Origin: Channallabes apus
Lineage: Eukaryota; Chordata; Actinopteri; Siluriformes; Clariidae
Assembly (NCBI GenBank): GCA_030522415.1
Contig: CM060109.1
Location: forward strand, 26,027,801 to 26,091,800
DNA: 64,000 nucleotides
Direction: 5' to 3'
The notes beneath the pieces were generated by a model. It was not told the origin of the DNA, did no database searches, and saw only the letters and a list, made by a program, of their open reading frames with translations. A program made the translations under genes and the position numbers. Every line of letters begins with the position of its first letter. The stretch's first letter is position 1. Positions 10,738 to 21,699 of the stretch are shown in pieces.

Positions 10738-11400
10738 CAATTTTATTTATATAGCGCTTTTAACAATGGTCATTGTCTCAAAGCAGCTTCACAAAAATTA
10801 AAGAAAAAAAAAAAAAAGTAATAATAATTATAGAAAAGAAAATAATTGGAAGTGTGGATGTGTGAGAAAAATGTGCAGATAATAATAATGAGACGAATGA
10901 ATGAAATTTCTCTAATGAGCAAGGCAAGGGTGGCGGCGACGGTGGCAAGGAAAAACTCCCTGAGATGGCATTAGGAAGAAACCTTGAGAGGAACCAGACT
11001 CAACAGGGAACCCATCCTCATTTGGGCGATAACAGATAGAAATGATATAACATCTTGTGTGTTGTGCAGGTGAAAATTCAATATGACAGAAATTATTTAA
11101 ATTGACATGAAGACCAGTTCAGCATAGGGACGAGTCAGTAGGTGCAGAGGGCAGATGAGGTCTGGATCACTGGAAGCACAGGAGCAGCATGTGTAGCTCC
11201 AACCATCATAAAGCTGAATCCAGCTGGAGCTGGTCCTTCTCTGGATGCCTCAGGAACCTCGCAGGGTCGGCCTTTGTCTACTGAAGCTGGCAAAATCTCG
11301 CGATGCCTCGGGATGGGTAGAGAAATACAGAACAGATGGGGAGAATTAGCGTAGTTGCCATTCGGTATAGGTGTACTGGAGTATGAGATTATGGGATGAG
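10738..11400 (-). other. L2 3' UTR and tail (copy A1)
   Basis: Non-coding sequence ending at 'ttcaattcaattttatttatatagcg'. It includes the block 'aaaaactccctgagatgg' to 'ggaacccatcctcat' (about 10950-11030) that recurs at 52215-52295 in another LINE tail but is deleted from copy A2. An A-rich run lies at 10800-10820. Confidence 0.7.
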
Positions 11401-12942
11401 TTATGTGTATGCCAGATTAAAAAGATGTGTCTTGAGTCTACTTTTGAACTGAGAAACCGTGTCTGCTCCCCGAACACTGTCTGGAATGCTATTCCAAAGC
11501 TTTGGAGCTAAATATGAAAATGCCCTACCCCCTTTTGTAGACTTTGAAATTCTGGGAACTACCAGAAGTCCGGAGCTTTGTGATCTTAAGGCGCGTGGTG
11601 GATTGTAGCGCATCAGAAGACTGGTTAGGTATGTGGGAGCTAAACTATTTAAGGCCTTGTATGTAAGTAATACTATTTTGTAATTTATTCTAAACTGAAC
11701 AGGTAGCCAGTGCAGGGATGATAATATTGGGGTTATATGATCATATTTTCTGGATCTAGTGAGAACCCTGGCAGCTGCATTTTGGATTAACTGAAGCTTG
11801 TTTATTGAGGATGCAGGACAACCACCTAGTAATGCATTACAATAGTCCAGTCTGGAGGTCATGAATGCATGAACTAGCTTTTCTGCATCAGATACGGATA
11901 AGATGTTCCTAAGTTTAGCAATATTTCGAAGATGGAAAAAGGCTGTTTTTGTGATATTTGAAATGTGATTTTCAAAAGACAAGTTGCTGTCTAATATTAT
12001 GCCCAGGTCTTTTACTGCTGAGCTGGTAGTAACAGTACATCCTTCTAAGCGCAGGCTGAATTGTGAAAGCTGTTGTGTGCTGGTTTTTGGGCCAATAAGT
12101 AATATCTCTGTCTTATCTGAATTTAATAAAAGAAAGTTATTGGTCATCCAATCTTTTATGTCCTGGACACACTCAGTTAATCTAGACAACTTGGGTATTT
12201 CGTCTGGTTTAGTTGAGATATATAATTGGGTATCATCAGCATAACAATGGAAACTAATCCCATGTCTTCTTATGATGTTACCCAAGGGAAGCATGTATAT
12301 TGAGAACAACAGAGGTACTAAAACTGACCCTTGTGGGACCCCATATTTCACTGGCATTACACCAGACAGTTCTCCATTTAGGTCTACAAAATGGTAGCGA
12401 TCAGACAGGTAAGATCTAAACCATTTTAATGCCTGTCCCTGAATACCTATATAATTTTGTAAGCGATCTATGAGAATATTATGATCTATAGTGTCGAATG
12501 CAGCACTAAGATCGAGCAGGACTAGCAATGAGATGCAGCCTTGGTCTGAAGCTAAAAACAAGTCGTTTGTAATCTTAACTAGTGCAGTTTCTGTGCTATG
12601 ATGGGGCCTGAAACCTGACTGAAATTCTTCAAGGATGTTGTTATCCTGCAAGAATGTGCAAATTTGAACTGATACTACTTTTTCTAGTATTTTTGATATG
12701 AACGGAAGGTTTGAAATCGGTCTGTAATTTGTTATTTCATTCGCGTCCAAATTAGATTTTTTAAGAAGCGGCTTAATAACTGCTAACTTGAAAGGTTTAG
12801 GGACGTAACCTAGATGTAATGAAGAATTAATAATGTTTAGAAGTGGTTCTCCAACCGTAAGCATCACTTCTTTTAAAAATCTGGTTGGGATTGGGTCTAA
12901 CAGGCACGTTGTTGATTTAGCCGAGGTGATGAGTTTATACAC
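11401..12942 (-). pseudogene. L2 ORF2, reverse transcriptase domain, 513 codons
   Basis: Long uninterrupted frame with all RT landmarks: [44 protein letters not shown] (first catalytic Asp), GVPQGSVL and CYADDTQLY (YADD catalytic pair). A C-terminal thumb/connection region ends [13 protein letters not shown]. The polymerase part therefore looks intact, but it is cut off from the endonuclease by upstream frame breaks. A 318-codon copy of the 3' half lies at 35198-36154. Confidence 0.85.
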
Positions 12943-13240
12943 CTATACCTGTAAAGCACTGAAAATCTAAATGTGAAGCTATAGGCTGAACTGGATCGTG
13001 AGATACTATTAGAGGCTGAACCTCCATTATTTTCTTCCTGATATTATTGATTTTTTCATTAAAGAAGTCCATAAAGTCTTCACTTCTAAACTGTGATGGG
13101 ATACTCTCTGCGGGCATCTTAGGTTTTGTTAGGCGAGCCACTGTACTAAATAAGAACCTGGGATTGTTTTGGTTTCTTGCTATCAGTTGGCTAAGATGCT
13201 CAGTCCTAGCAGTTTTTAGAGCCTGTCTATAGCTGCACAT
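12935..13240 (-). pseudogene. L2 ORF2 linker fragment (copy A1)
   Basis: Encodes the segment between endonuclease and reverse transcriptase (SYRQALKTARTEHLSQLIA, NPRFLFSTVARLTKPK, FFNEKINNIRKKI). It is offset from the RT frame: the two ORFs overlap by 8 bases at 12935-12942. Compared with copy A2 (36720-36770) a short stretch at the join is missing. Confidence 0.7.
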
Positions 13241-13711
13241 ACTGTCTTTATACGCAATTCGAAAAACTTCTAATTTAGTTTTCCTCCATTTTCACTCGAG
13301 GTTACGGGTTGCTCTCTTTAGGGCGCGAGTATGACTGTTGTACCATGGTGCAAATGTTTTATCTCTGACTTTTTTTTAATCTGATGGGAGCAACAGTGTC
13401 TAATGTACTGGTAAGAATAGTGCCCATGCTGCTAGTCACTTCATCTAGATCATCTGCATTTAGGGGTCTAATAAGAAATTGGGACAGATCCGGCAGATTA
13501 CTTGTGAATCTGTCTTTAGTAGTGGGATTCATATTTCTAACAGATTGATAACGTGGGGAGACACAGCTAATCTGTTCTACGGGTAGAGTATATGTCAGGA
13601 GGTGATGATCTGTGATATCATCACTTTGAGGTATGATCTCTATATTAGAGACATCTGTACCATGGGATATAATTAAATCTAGCGTATGATTAAAGTGGTG
13701 AGTTGCTACAA

Positions 13712-14353
13712 TTATATTTTTTGCTTAACCCCAAAGGAATTTAGTAAATCCATAAATGTGAGCGCTAAAGCGTCGTTAGCATCATCTACATAAATGTTAA
13801 AGTCTCCTACTATCAACACTTTGCCAGAGTTAACCAATAGGTCTGATAGCAGATGTCCAAATTCTTTAAGAAAATCGCCATATGGCCCCGGGGGTCTGTA
13901 CACGGTGGCCAGGGTAAAATATAGCAAGGGTTTATTACGTATTTCATTTAGTGCAACATTAATGATAAGCACTTCAAATGAATTAAACCTGGGCCTTATT
14001 TTCTGGGTAACAGTGAGTACATCATTGTAGATAGTGGCGACACCACCACCACGACCAATTAGACGGGGCTCGTGCATATAGAAATATCCTGACGGAGTAG
14101 ACTCATTCAGACCAAAATATTCATTTGGTTTAAGCCACGTTTCGGTGAGACAGAGTGCGTCAAGGCAATAATCTGAGATAATTTCATTAACAATAAGTGC
14201 TTTAGGTGCAAAGGATCTAATGTTGAGTAGTCCAAACTTTAGAGGTGGATTTTGACTACTTATTTTGCCTTTTTCTGGTTTTATGGTTATCAGATTGTTT
14301 CGGGCAAATTTAACTAATTTATTCTTTTTTCTCAGTATTCGGGGAACAGACAC
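13712..14353 (-). pseudogene. L2 ORF2, endonuclease domain (copy A1)
   Basis: Apurinic-type (EEP) endonuclease with LTETWLKPNE, GRGGGVATIY, YRPPGPYGDF and GDFNIYVDDA. These carry the catalytic Glu and Asp-x-Asn motifs and nick target DNA to start reverse transcription. The frame closes at 13712 and continues only in other frames toward 13240, so it is separated from its reverse transcriptase by disabling changes. Confidence 0.8.
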
Positions 14354-14449
14354 AGTTTCTATAGGACAAGCTATGTGTGTGCGTCTATCACTACGGTGAG
14401 TTGTAATGTGGCTAATATGTTTGGAATCTACAGTATGACTTATCGCCAG

Positions 14450-15418
14450 TCAGATGGTTCGTAGTGTTCTGGAGATGTTGTCAGAGAGGACCGCTGCTCC
14501 AGCTCTGCTAGGGTGTAGGCCATCGGTGTGATAGAGCCTAGGACGCTCCCAGAAAACATTCCAGTTATCAACAAAGCGTAATTTCTGTCGTTGACACCAA
14601 GATTGTAACCATTCATTAAAGGCAAATAATCTACTGAACTTCTCGATTCCTCGCTGAAATGTGGGAAGCGGTCCAGATACGATGATCCTTGTCGTGGGTG
14701 ATGTGCTGCGGACCTTCTCAACCAGGCTCCTGAAGTCCTTCTTTAGGATCTCCGTCTGCCTCAGCCTGGTGTCGTTCGTGCCGGCATGAAGAACCACAGC
14801 TCCAATGTTCCTCCTCAGGGCAGCAGGCACCTGTGCAGCAACATCAAGAACACGTGCACCAGGTAAACAGCGTGTGTGCACCTTACCTTTAGCTGTGGTA
14901 GCACGCACGTGACAAACGATGGAGTCTCCGATGACCAGGACGTCGTGTGCCGTCTCGCGGAGAGGAGCGAAGCGGTTTCGGGTCGAGATGTCGAACACGT
15001 GTGGTGGCGGAGGGGGAGAGTTCCTCGCCCGGGGCTTGGCGTGCTTCTTCCACTGCTGCTGTATCCAGGGTCCGTGGTATCCCGGCGCCGGGGTGAAGGA
15101 AAACTGGGCGGGCTGCGTCCTTGGTGTGTTGGACCTGGGCAGAGAAACACGCGGGGTTGAGGTTGTCGGAGAGATTGTGTCACGCCGAGAATTTACCTGG
15201 GACAGGTGAGCGTCGGTCCGTGACGATTCCAGCGTGGCTTTCCGCTGCTGTAGCCGGGCCAGCTTCACCTGTAGCTCACGGATCAGCTTCTCCACGGCCT
15301 CCAGCTCCAAATCCACCGAGTGCAGCTCCAATGGCTCCTCACCTGCACTCAGAGGCAGAATCACAACCGACATGGTGTCTAAACACGGAAAATAATCGGT
15401 GTGAAGAAGCGAAAACAA
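14450..15418 (-). CDS. L2 ORF1 protein with SGNH esterase domain, 322 aa
   Basis: Intact frame from ATG at 15418 (upstream frames close) to the stop at 14450. Residues about 20-55 form a Leu/Glu-rich heptad stretch (LELEAVEKLIRELQVKLARL), probably a coiled coil for multimerisation. A Pro/Ser/Arg-rich linker follows. From about residue 155 there is an SGNH hydrolase domain with block I VIGDSIVCH, block III HAGTNDTRLR and block V DGLHPSRAG (catalytic Ser, Asn and Asp/His). In the LINE this protein is thought to bind RNA and membranes or chaperone the retrotransposition particle. It has no zinc finger, unlike the ORF1 of subfamily B at 42304-43251. It overlaps no ORF2 sequence. Confidence 0.8.
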   Translation of the reverse strand: MFSLLHTDYFPCLDTMSVVILPLSAGEEPLELHSVDLELEAVEKLIRELQVKLARLQQRKATLESSRTDAHLSQVNSRRDTISPTTSTPRVSLPRSNTPRTQPAQFSFTPAPGYHGPWIQQQWKKHAKPRARNSPPPPPHVFDISTRNRFAPLRETAHDVLVIGDSIVCHVRATTAKGKVHTRCLPGARVLDVAAQVPAALRRNIGAVVLHAGTNDTRLRQTEILKKDFRSLVEKVRSTSPTTRIIVSGPLPTFQRGIEKFSRLFAFNEWLQSWCQRQKLRFVDNWNVFWERPRLYHTDGLHPSRAGAAVLSDNISRTLRTI

Positions 15419-15660
15419 ACTTTACAAACAAACGTGATAGCCGGGCTAACGGGCTAGCGATGCTAATACTAATTAGCGATGCTAATGCCGGCTAAAATCG
15501 GTGTGCTGCAAAACAATTAAAACTTAATGATATAACACGCGTTTCGATTAAATATATTATAAGATACTTATCCGTTTTATGTACACTCTTCGTAAGGGGA
15601 CGAAAAAGTTTAAAAGTTGGTCAGTATGGCGGAGCTCGGAAAAAAAGCAGCGTCTCAGCG

Positions 15661-16450
15661 TCCTCGTACAAGGGTTCCTTGTACAGTCAAAACAGTCAAA
15701 TTTAACAGTCAAAAGGATGCGGAAGGGGGTGTTTAATTATTTTGCATTATAATAAAAGGGGAGGCGATGTCAAATTTGCAATTTAATACACTCATGCATT
15801 TACTCTGTACATTATTTTTTGCCAAGTCAACTCTCTTTCTTTAGCCGGTGCAGCCGTATCGCTTTTCTCATTACTATTGGCTTGAATTCTTCATACACAT
15901 GCATTAAAACCTCTGTGATGTATGCCGCTCTTTTTTTTCACTGATTTTCCATTTTGACTCGTGAAATTGGTGATCCATTGAAAATGTCTTTATGAATGCA
16001 CCGTGCACACGCATTAACTCTGGGTAACCAGTAGGGGGTTGATTAAACTTACTCTTATCAGGTGTTTTGGAACCGACATAGTCGCGGTATGCAGGTTTGC
16101 GGTAAATCAACCCAGAGGTTATGATTAACCAAATGGTAAGTTAACCAAGCTTTCTGGAATACCCCCCAGGAGTCAAGGGGAAAGGGCATGACGCAGAGAC
16201 ATAGAGAATTCATAAAGGGGAACTCAACAGATGCACTACAAAAGGCCAACTAAAATACAGGACTATTTATAATGAAACTAATGAGCCACCTCGGTTCAGG
16301 TGAGCGCTCCAATCACCTGACCGAGGTGCCTTCTGGGAAATGGAGTTTAACTTAAAAGAAAACAAAGGAAACACAAAATGGAGTCTCTGCGCATGGCACC
16401 CTCTGGTGGTATTCCGTGACATTTTGTTCCTGTTAAGACATTACAAAAAC
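15661..16450. other. Unassigned sequence with a strong stem-loop
   Basis: No gene is recognised. At about 16287-16329 two arms (CACCTCGGTTCAGGTGA and TCACCTGACCGAGGTG) can pair over 16 bases with one bulged T, enclosing a 9-base loop gcgctccaa. From about 16427 the sequence belongs to the dispersed repeat whose empty copy is at 29750-30125. Confidence 0.5.
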
Positions 16451-17913
16451 TAGGGCTGCACGATACAGTGGTGTGAAAAACTATTTGCCCCTTCCTGATT
16501 TCTTATTCTTTTGCATGTTTGTCACACTTAAATGTTTCTGCTCATCAAAAACCGTTAACTATTAGTCAAAGATAACATAATTGAACACAATATGCAGTTT
16601 TTAAATGAAGGTTTATGTTATTAAGGGAGAAAAAAAACTCCAAATCTACATGGCCCTGTGTGAAAAAGTGATTGCCCCCCTTGTTAAAAAATAACTTAAC
16701 TGTGGTTTATCACACCTGAGCTCAATTTCTGTAGTCACCCCCAGGCCTGATTACTGCCACACCTGTTTCAATCAAGAAATCACTTAAATAGGAGCTACCT
16801 GACACAGAGAAGTAGACCAAAAGCACCTCAAAAGCTAGACATCATGCCAAGATCCAAAGAAATTCAGGAAGAAATGAGAACAAAAGTAATTGAGATCTAT
16901 CAGTCTGGTAAAGGTTATAAAGCCATTTCTAAAGCTTTGGGACTCCAGTGAACCACAGTGAGAGCCATTATCCACAAATGGCAAAAACATGGAACAGTGG
17001 TGAACCTTCCCAGGAGTGGCCGGCCGACCAAAATTACCCCAAGAGCGCAGAGACAACTCATCCGAGAGGCCACAAAAGACCCCAGGACAACATCTAAAGA
17101 ACTGCAGGCCTCACTTGCCTCAATTAATGTCAGTGTTCACGACTCCACCATAAGAAAGAGCATTTAGTCTAAGGACTCTCACAGAAGGGGAGCAAGGGAA
17201 AAACACAAGTTTAACCCGCATCCTATAAACAGACACTCGAATCAGAAAGTAAACGATCTGAACCGACATGCGTGAACTCAGTGACTAAGCTCTATGTGGT
17301 GGTTTGTTTACTCCTCTTATACTTCCTGGTTCGCGACCGCATTACTTCTGGGTCCTAGTGCCGGTCGCGGTGCGCGCGTGTGTGTGTGACAAATAGTATT
17401 TTTTTATTTAAAAAAAATTTTTTATAGTATTTTTAATTTTTCTTTAATAATTTTTATTTAAAAAAAACAACAACAGGCAAGCCAAAGAGAATATTTTGTT
17501 TAAAAGATGCTCTTGTTTTAAGACACTATTGATGAGTGTATGGTTACATGTAAATAAAAAGTAATGTTTGAAAGTAATTTATATTGTGTTGGCAGGTCTA
17601 TAGTAACAGCAAACCAGAAGTCAGAATATCTGCTGAGGGTTTTAAGTCATTCATAGTGTTTTGAAGTCTAAATATTTGCAACTTCCTTGACATATAGTTT
17701 CTTTTTAGCCTGAATTAGATTAAGTTACATCAGACGAATTTCTATTACCTGTTTATTTTAGTATGAGCATTACATATAAACAAATAATAAAAAAAAATAG
17801 GCAATAATAATAAAAAAATGCATTTCTCTAGGGAAATGTTATATCGCAAGAAATATCGTTATCGCAATATTTAACAACAATATCGCATATTTTCCTAATA
17901 TCGTGCAGCCCTA
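16451..17913. mobile_element. hAT-like non-autonomous element with 8-bp TSD
   Basis: Ends TAGGGCTGCACGATA and TATCGTGCAGCCCTA are perfect inverted repeats. Flanks are a perfect 8-bp duplication ACAAAAAC at 16443-16450 and 17914-17921, diagnostic of hAT-type insertion. No transposase is present. A truncated Tc1 (16466 to about 17162) lies just inside the left end, and the hAT sequence between the left end and 'gtctaaggactctc' (present at 5081-5345 in the other copy) is missing. Confidence 0.85.
16466..17162 (+). mobile_element. Tc1 element, right part deleted
   Basis: Begins CAGTGGTGTGAAAAACTATT after a TA and carries the same 5' region and transposase start (about 16844) as the copy at 32426. 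The reading frame has a stop (TGA for the Arg codon of LQRTTV) near 16950 and the element ends abruptly after codons for DSTIRK at about 17160. The catalytic domain and right inverted repeat are gone, and the join leads directly into hAT sequence, so one deletion removed both. Confidence 0.85.
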
Positions 17914-18003
17914 ACAAAAACTATAGAAGAAACTTATTAGGAATTTTAAAGCATGATTTTGGGCATCTCATTTCATCATTATGAAAATTATATCAAGCAT
18001 ATA

Positions 18004-19623
18004 CAGTGGTGTGAAAAACTATTTGCCCCCCACCTGATTTCTTATTCTTTTGCATGTTTGTCACACAAAATTTCTCTGATCATCAAACACATTTAACTAT
18101 TAGTCAAAGACAACACAAGTAAACACAAAATGCAGTTTTTAAATGAGGGGTTTTATTATTTCGGGAGAAAAAAAATCCGAACCTACAAGGCCCTGTGTGA
18201 AAAAGTAATTGCCCCCTGAACCTAATAACTGGTTGGGCCACCCTTAGCAGCAATAACTGCAATCAAGCGTTTGCGATAACTTGCAACAAGTCTTTTACAG
18301 TGCTCTGGAGGAATTTTGGCCCACTCATCTTTGCAGAATTGTTGTAATTCAGCTTTATTTTAGGGTTTTCTAGCATGAACCGCCATTTTAAGGTCATGCC
18401 ACAACATCTCAATAGGATTCAGGTCAGGACTTTGACTAGGCCACTCCAAAGTCTTCATTTTGTTTTTCTTCAGCCATTCAGAGGTGGATTTGCTGGTGTG
18501 TTTTGGGTCATTGTCCTGCTGCAGCACCCAAGATCGTTTCAGCTTGAGTTGACGAACAGATGGCCGGACATTCTCCTTCAGGATTTTTTGGTAGACAGTA
18601 GAATTCATGGTTCCATCTATCACAGCAAGCCTTCCAGGTCCTGAAGCAGCAAAACAACCCCAGACCATCACACTACCACCACCATATTTTACTGTTGGTA
18701 TGATGTTCTTTTTCTGAAATGCTGTGTTAATTTTACGCCAGATGTAACGGGACACGCACCTTCCAAAAAGTTCAACTTTTGTCTCGTCGGTCCACAAGGT
18801 ATTTTCCCAAAAGTCTTGGCAATCATTGAGATGTTTTTTAGCAAAATTGAGACGAGCCTTAATGTTCTTTTGGCTTAAAAGTGGTTTGCGCCTTGGAAAT
18901 CTGCCATGCAGGCCGTTTTTGCCCAGTCTCTTTCTTATGGTGGAGTCGTGAACACTGACCTTAATTGAGGCAAGTGAGGCCTGCAGTTCTTTAGATGTTG
19001 TCCTGGGGTCTTTTGTGGCCTCTCGGATGAGTCGTCTCTGCGCTCTTGGGGTAATTTTGGTCGGCCGGCCACTCTTGGGAAGGTTCACCACTGTTCCATG
19101 TTTTTGCCATTTGTGGATAATGGCTCTCACTGTGGTTCGCTGGAGTCCCAAAGCTTTAGAAATGGCTTTATAACCTTTACCAGACTGATAGATCTCAATT
19201 ACTTTTGTTCTCATTTGTTCCTGAATTTCTTTGGATCTTGGCATGATGTCTAGCTTTTGAGGTGCTTTTGGTCTACTTCTCTGTGTCAGGTAGCTCCTAT
19301 TTAAGTGATTTCTTGATTGAAACAGGTGTGGCAGTAATCAGGCCTGGGGGTGACTACAGAAATTGAACTCAGGTGTGATAAACCACAGTTAAGTTATTTT
19401 TTAACAAGGGGGGCAATCACTTTTTCACACAGGGCCATGTAGATTTGGAGTTTTTTTTCTCCCTTAATAACATAAAACTTCATTTAAAAACTGCATTTTG
19501 TGTTCAATTATGTTATCTTTGACTAATAGTTAACGGTTTTTGATGAGCAGAAACATTTAAGTGTGACAAACATGCAAAAGAATAAGAAATCAGGAAGGGG
19601 GCAAATAGTTTTTCACACCACTG
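18004..19623 (-). mobile_element. Complete Tc1 element, minus orientation, 1620 bp
   Basis: Ends are CAGTGGTGTGAAAAACTATT at both sides in inverted orientation, flanked by TA at 18002-18003 and 19624-19625. The inverted repeats are about 210 bases long. Each has an inner copy of the binding-site-like motif (tgtgtgaaaaagt[a/g]attgc), the IR/DR structure of Sleeping Beauty-type fish Tc1 elements. Confidence 0.92.
18360..19244 (-). pseudogene. Tc1 transposase, truncated by one nonsense codon (294 aa)
   Basis: Paired-like DNA-binding region with two helix-turn-helix parts (KAISKALGLQRTTVRAIIHK and TSKELQASLASIKVSVHDST) followed by a DD34E catalytic domain: LWTDETKVELFG (first Asp), [12 protein letters not shown] (second Asp), SPDLNPIEMLWHDLK (Glu). 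Compared with the 340-residue copy at 32805 it stops after ARKP because a Ser codon is TAA, losing the last 46 residues. The catalytic residues themselves are retained. Confidence 0.92.
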
Positions 19624-19940
19624 TATACACACATTCATTATGAAAGATCTGTTGTAAAACTAAATAAAATTCATGTTTGCTTCAGCATTGGAAAAAATGT
19701 TGTTTAACTAATTACTAATTAATTAACCAACTAATTAAGGCTAACTAATTATACACAATTCTTCATTGGACGTGGTCTGGCTTTTAGATAAAGTCCTTCC
19801 ATGCGCCATCTGGCGGATATTCAGTCACATTTATTTAAATTCCCGAATGTTGCTTGCGGCAAGTTGCGGCACGCCGCGCACCAAATTGAGGCATCTCGTG
19901 GGAAAACACGAGCATTCTTAATGGATGTACAGAGGGGATG

Positions 19941-20270
19941 CAGGTTGATTTGCCGTATTTAAAAAAATATATATTTCTTCACAGCATTTTTGTATAAACA
20001 TAAGAAATATGCTTCCAATCCAGCTTAATCAAGCTGCTGCTTTATATAGCCCACAAACTGCCTGTTGTCCACAGGACAGCATAGCTTTGCTCTGAAACTC
20101 CTATTTCTGTTTGTAGCTTTCTTGGGAAGCAGTTTCTAAAGTAGTTATATACTGCAGTTCTGTGATGCTTGGATAACAGTGAGAATGGACAAATATGCCT
20201 TCATGTTTGAATGCCAAGAACTTTCAGGATTGTTTTTTTCCTCTCTGACCTTTGAACAGTTGTTTTGAGA
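19941..20270. other. No recognisable feature
   Basis: Sequence upstream of the provirus. No gene or named repeat is seen. The last four bases, 20271-20274 (ATGG), are the left proviral target duplication. Confidence 0.5.
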
Positions 20271-20274
20271 ATGG

Positions 20275-20708
20275 TGTGGTGGAAATTCTGAAACCAATAT
20301 AAAGACAAGTAATCCATACACTGGGTAAGAGCAAAGTAACAAAGGTTTTATTTTAAACTTCTGCAGAAGGACCAGTCTCATACAGCAAACAGTTGCAGCA
20401 TAGAGAAAGGTGATCTCTTTCTCTAGCTGACCTATTTTATACACAAACATCTCTGTTAACATAATCAACGCCCCGTACGTGAAGTTCCTACATTCAAACT
20501 CATGACTCTTTATCTGCCCCAGACTAGATGTCCATACCTTATCATTTATTCAGGGACAACTACAATCAGGTTGTTTCTATTCTGTTCTCGGCCTTGTGTC
20601 TCTAAGCTTCGACAACTAAGTTCAGACTTCTAAGGCCTACGTTACACACTTACTACAAGAATCAAATAGAATTAATACATATAATTAAAATATGATTTTT
20701 CCATTACA
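20275..20708 (-). repeat. Proviral 3' LTR
   Basis: Sense-strand 3' LTR, starting TGTAATGG and ending CCACA on the minus strand. A TATA-like TATAAAATA lies at about 20434-20445 (minus), and an AATAAA in 'ttaaaataaaacc' at about 20345-20357 could serve as poly(A) signal. It differs from the other LTR at two sites ('aaagtaacaa' against 'aaagtagcaa', 'gttcagac' against 'gttcaaac'). Confidence 0.9.
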
Positions 20709-21094
20709 ATTTCCCCCTTTTGTCATTCTATGACAACCTAAATATTTTAATTCTACAATTCAAAACAATACTAATAAGCTATGCATTAGGTAAATTTCAT
20801 CAGATATTCTCTCTCCCACCTGGGTTTTTAACAACATCATCACTAGCACTCTAATGCACACAGAGGACACTACAGCTGTCTTTATGGGGCCAGACCCCCA
20901 ACACAAAAGCATAAAAAATTTTTTTGCAACCTACTTAAATATACATGCTTGACATTTCTCTAAAGATTTACATTGTCTTCTTCCATATCATGATCTAAAC
21001 ATTCAAAATGATAGTCACCGGAATTTTGAACTCTGTCAGAAGTTGGGTCGTCCCAGTCCGTTTTCCGTTCTATGTTGTCAGTCTGTCTTAACAT

Positions 21095-21671
21095 TTAATA
21101 ATTTACTGTGTTCAGAACTAGTCCCTGTATACATCTGCAAATACAGGGTGTTATACAGAGGCCTAACAAGATTATAATCCCAATTGGTAGAACACTATAA
21201 ACCAGCCAATAACCCCAGCCTCCCCATAATTGCGTTAACCACGAGATCCAAGACTCTACTTGGGGAGGTGGTTGCAAAGCCTTCTTCATGCGGTTTATGA
21301 TGTTGCTGATATTCTGATGATCATCATTGAAAGGCGTGAAAGGCCTTTACGGTGTCATTTTTTAGTATTAGTAACATGTATGCTAAACCATTTACCTTGT
21401 TTAGGGCTACAGCTGCTCCTCCGCCGAGGAAGAGTGACCAGCCTACATTTACTCCTGGGCTAGTCCATGGGTTTCCTAAAGTGTAACCATGAAATTTAAT
21501 AGGGACATCTCTTTTTCTTCTATTCTCTGACATCCGTGGCCCCCACGGATTTTCTGTGTGTACTGACACACTAGGAGTTACATATGCAGAATTTGACAGT
21601 TTAGTGAAACAGAGTGGCAGATTCCTGAACTCTGTGGGCACTTCAGGACATGCAGCTGAAAAGAGCCTCAT
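21095..21671 (-). pseudogene. Env-like region, broken
   Basis: Two sense-strand open stretches resemble a retroviral envelope end. 21671-21324 has several Cys, a furin-like basic site (RRKR) followed by a glycine/alanine-rich hydrophobic stretch. 21289-21095 has a Trp-rich juxtamembrane part, a single hydrophobic membrane span and a Cys-containing tail. They are in different frames, so the transmembrane subunit is interrupted between 21289 and 21324. Most of the surface subunit is missing or unrecognisable beyond 21700. Confidence 0.6.
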
Positions 21672-21699
21672 AAAGACAAGCGTGTGGCTTTTTCCAGGT

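Larger units (their letters stand above)
10738..15660 (-). mobile_element. L2-clade LINE, near full length (copy A1)
   Basis: Reading on the minus strand: a GC-rich 5' region, ORF1 with an esterase domain (15418-14450), an endonuclease (14353-13712), a broken linker (13713-12943), a reverse transcriptase (12942-11401), a 3' UTR and a TTGAA-type tail at 10738-10750. This order is that of zebrafish-type L2 elements. The 5' limit near 15660 is approximate and no target duplication was identified. ORF2 is split by frameshifts and stops, so this copy is probably immobile. Confidence 0.85.
16427..19940 (-). repeat. Dispersed repeat X, occupied copy
   Basis: Fragments at about 16427-16450, 17914-18003 and 19624-19940 read in order as the reverse complement of one continuous sequence at 29750-30125. 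The gaps are exactly the hAT element 16451-17913 and the Tc1 element 18004-19623. The repeat contains 'cgccatctggcgg' and GC-rich 'gcggcacgccgcgc' motifs. Its class is not recognised. Confidence 0.7.

Noticed and set aside
11984..12244. Plus-strand frame opposite the L2 RT
   Set aside because: Antisense shadow of the reverse transcriptase with no domain of its own; the same applies to frames opposite the Tc1 transposases and L2 ORF1.
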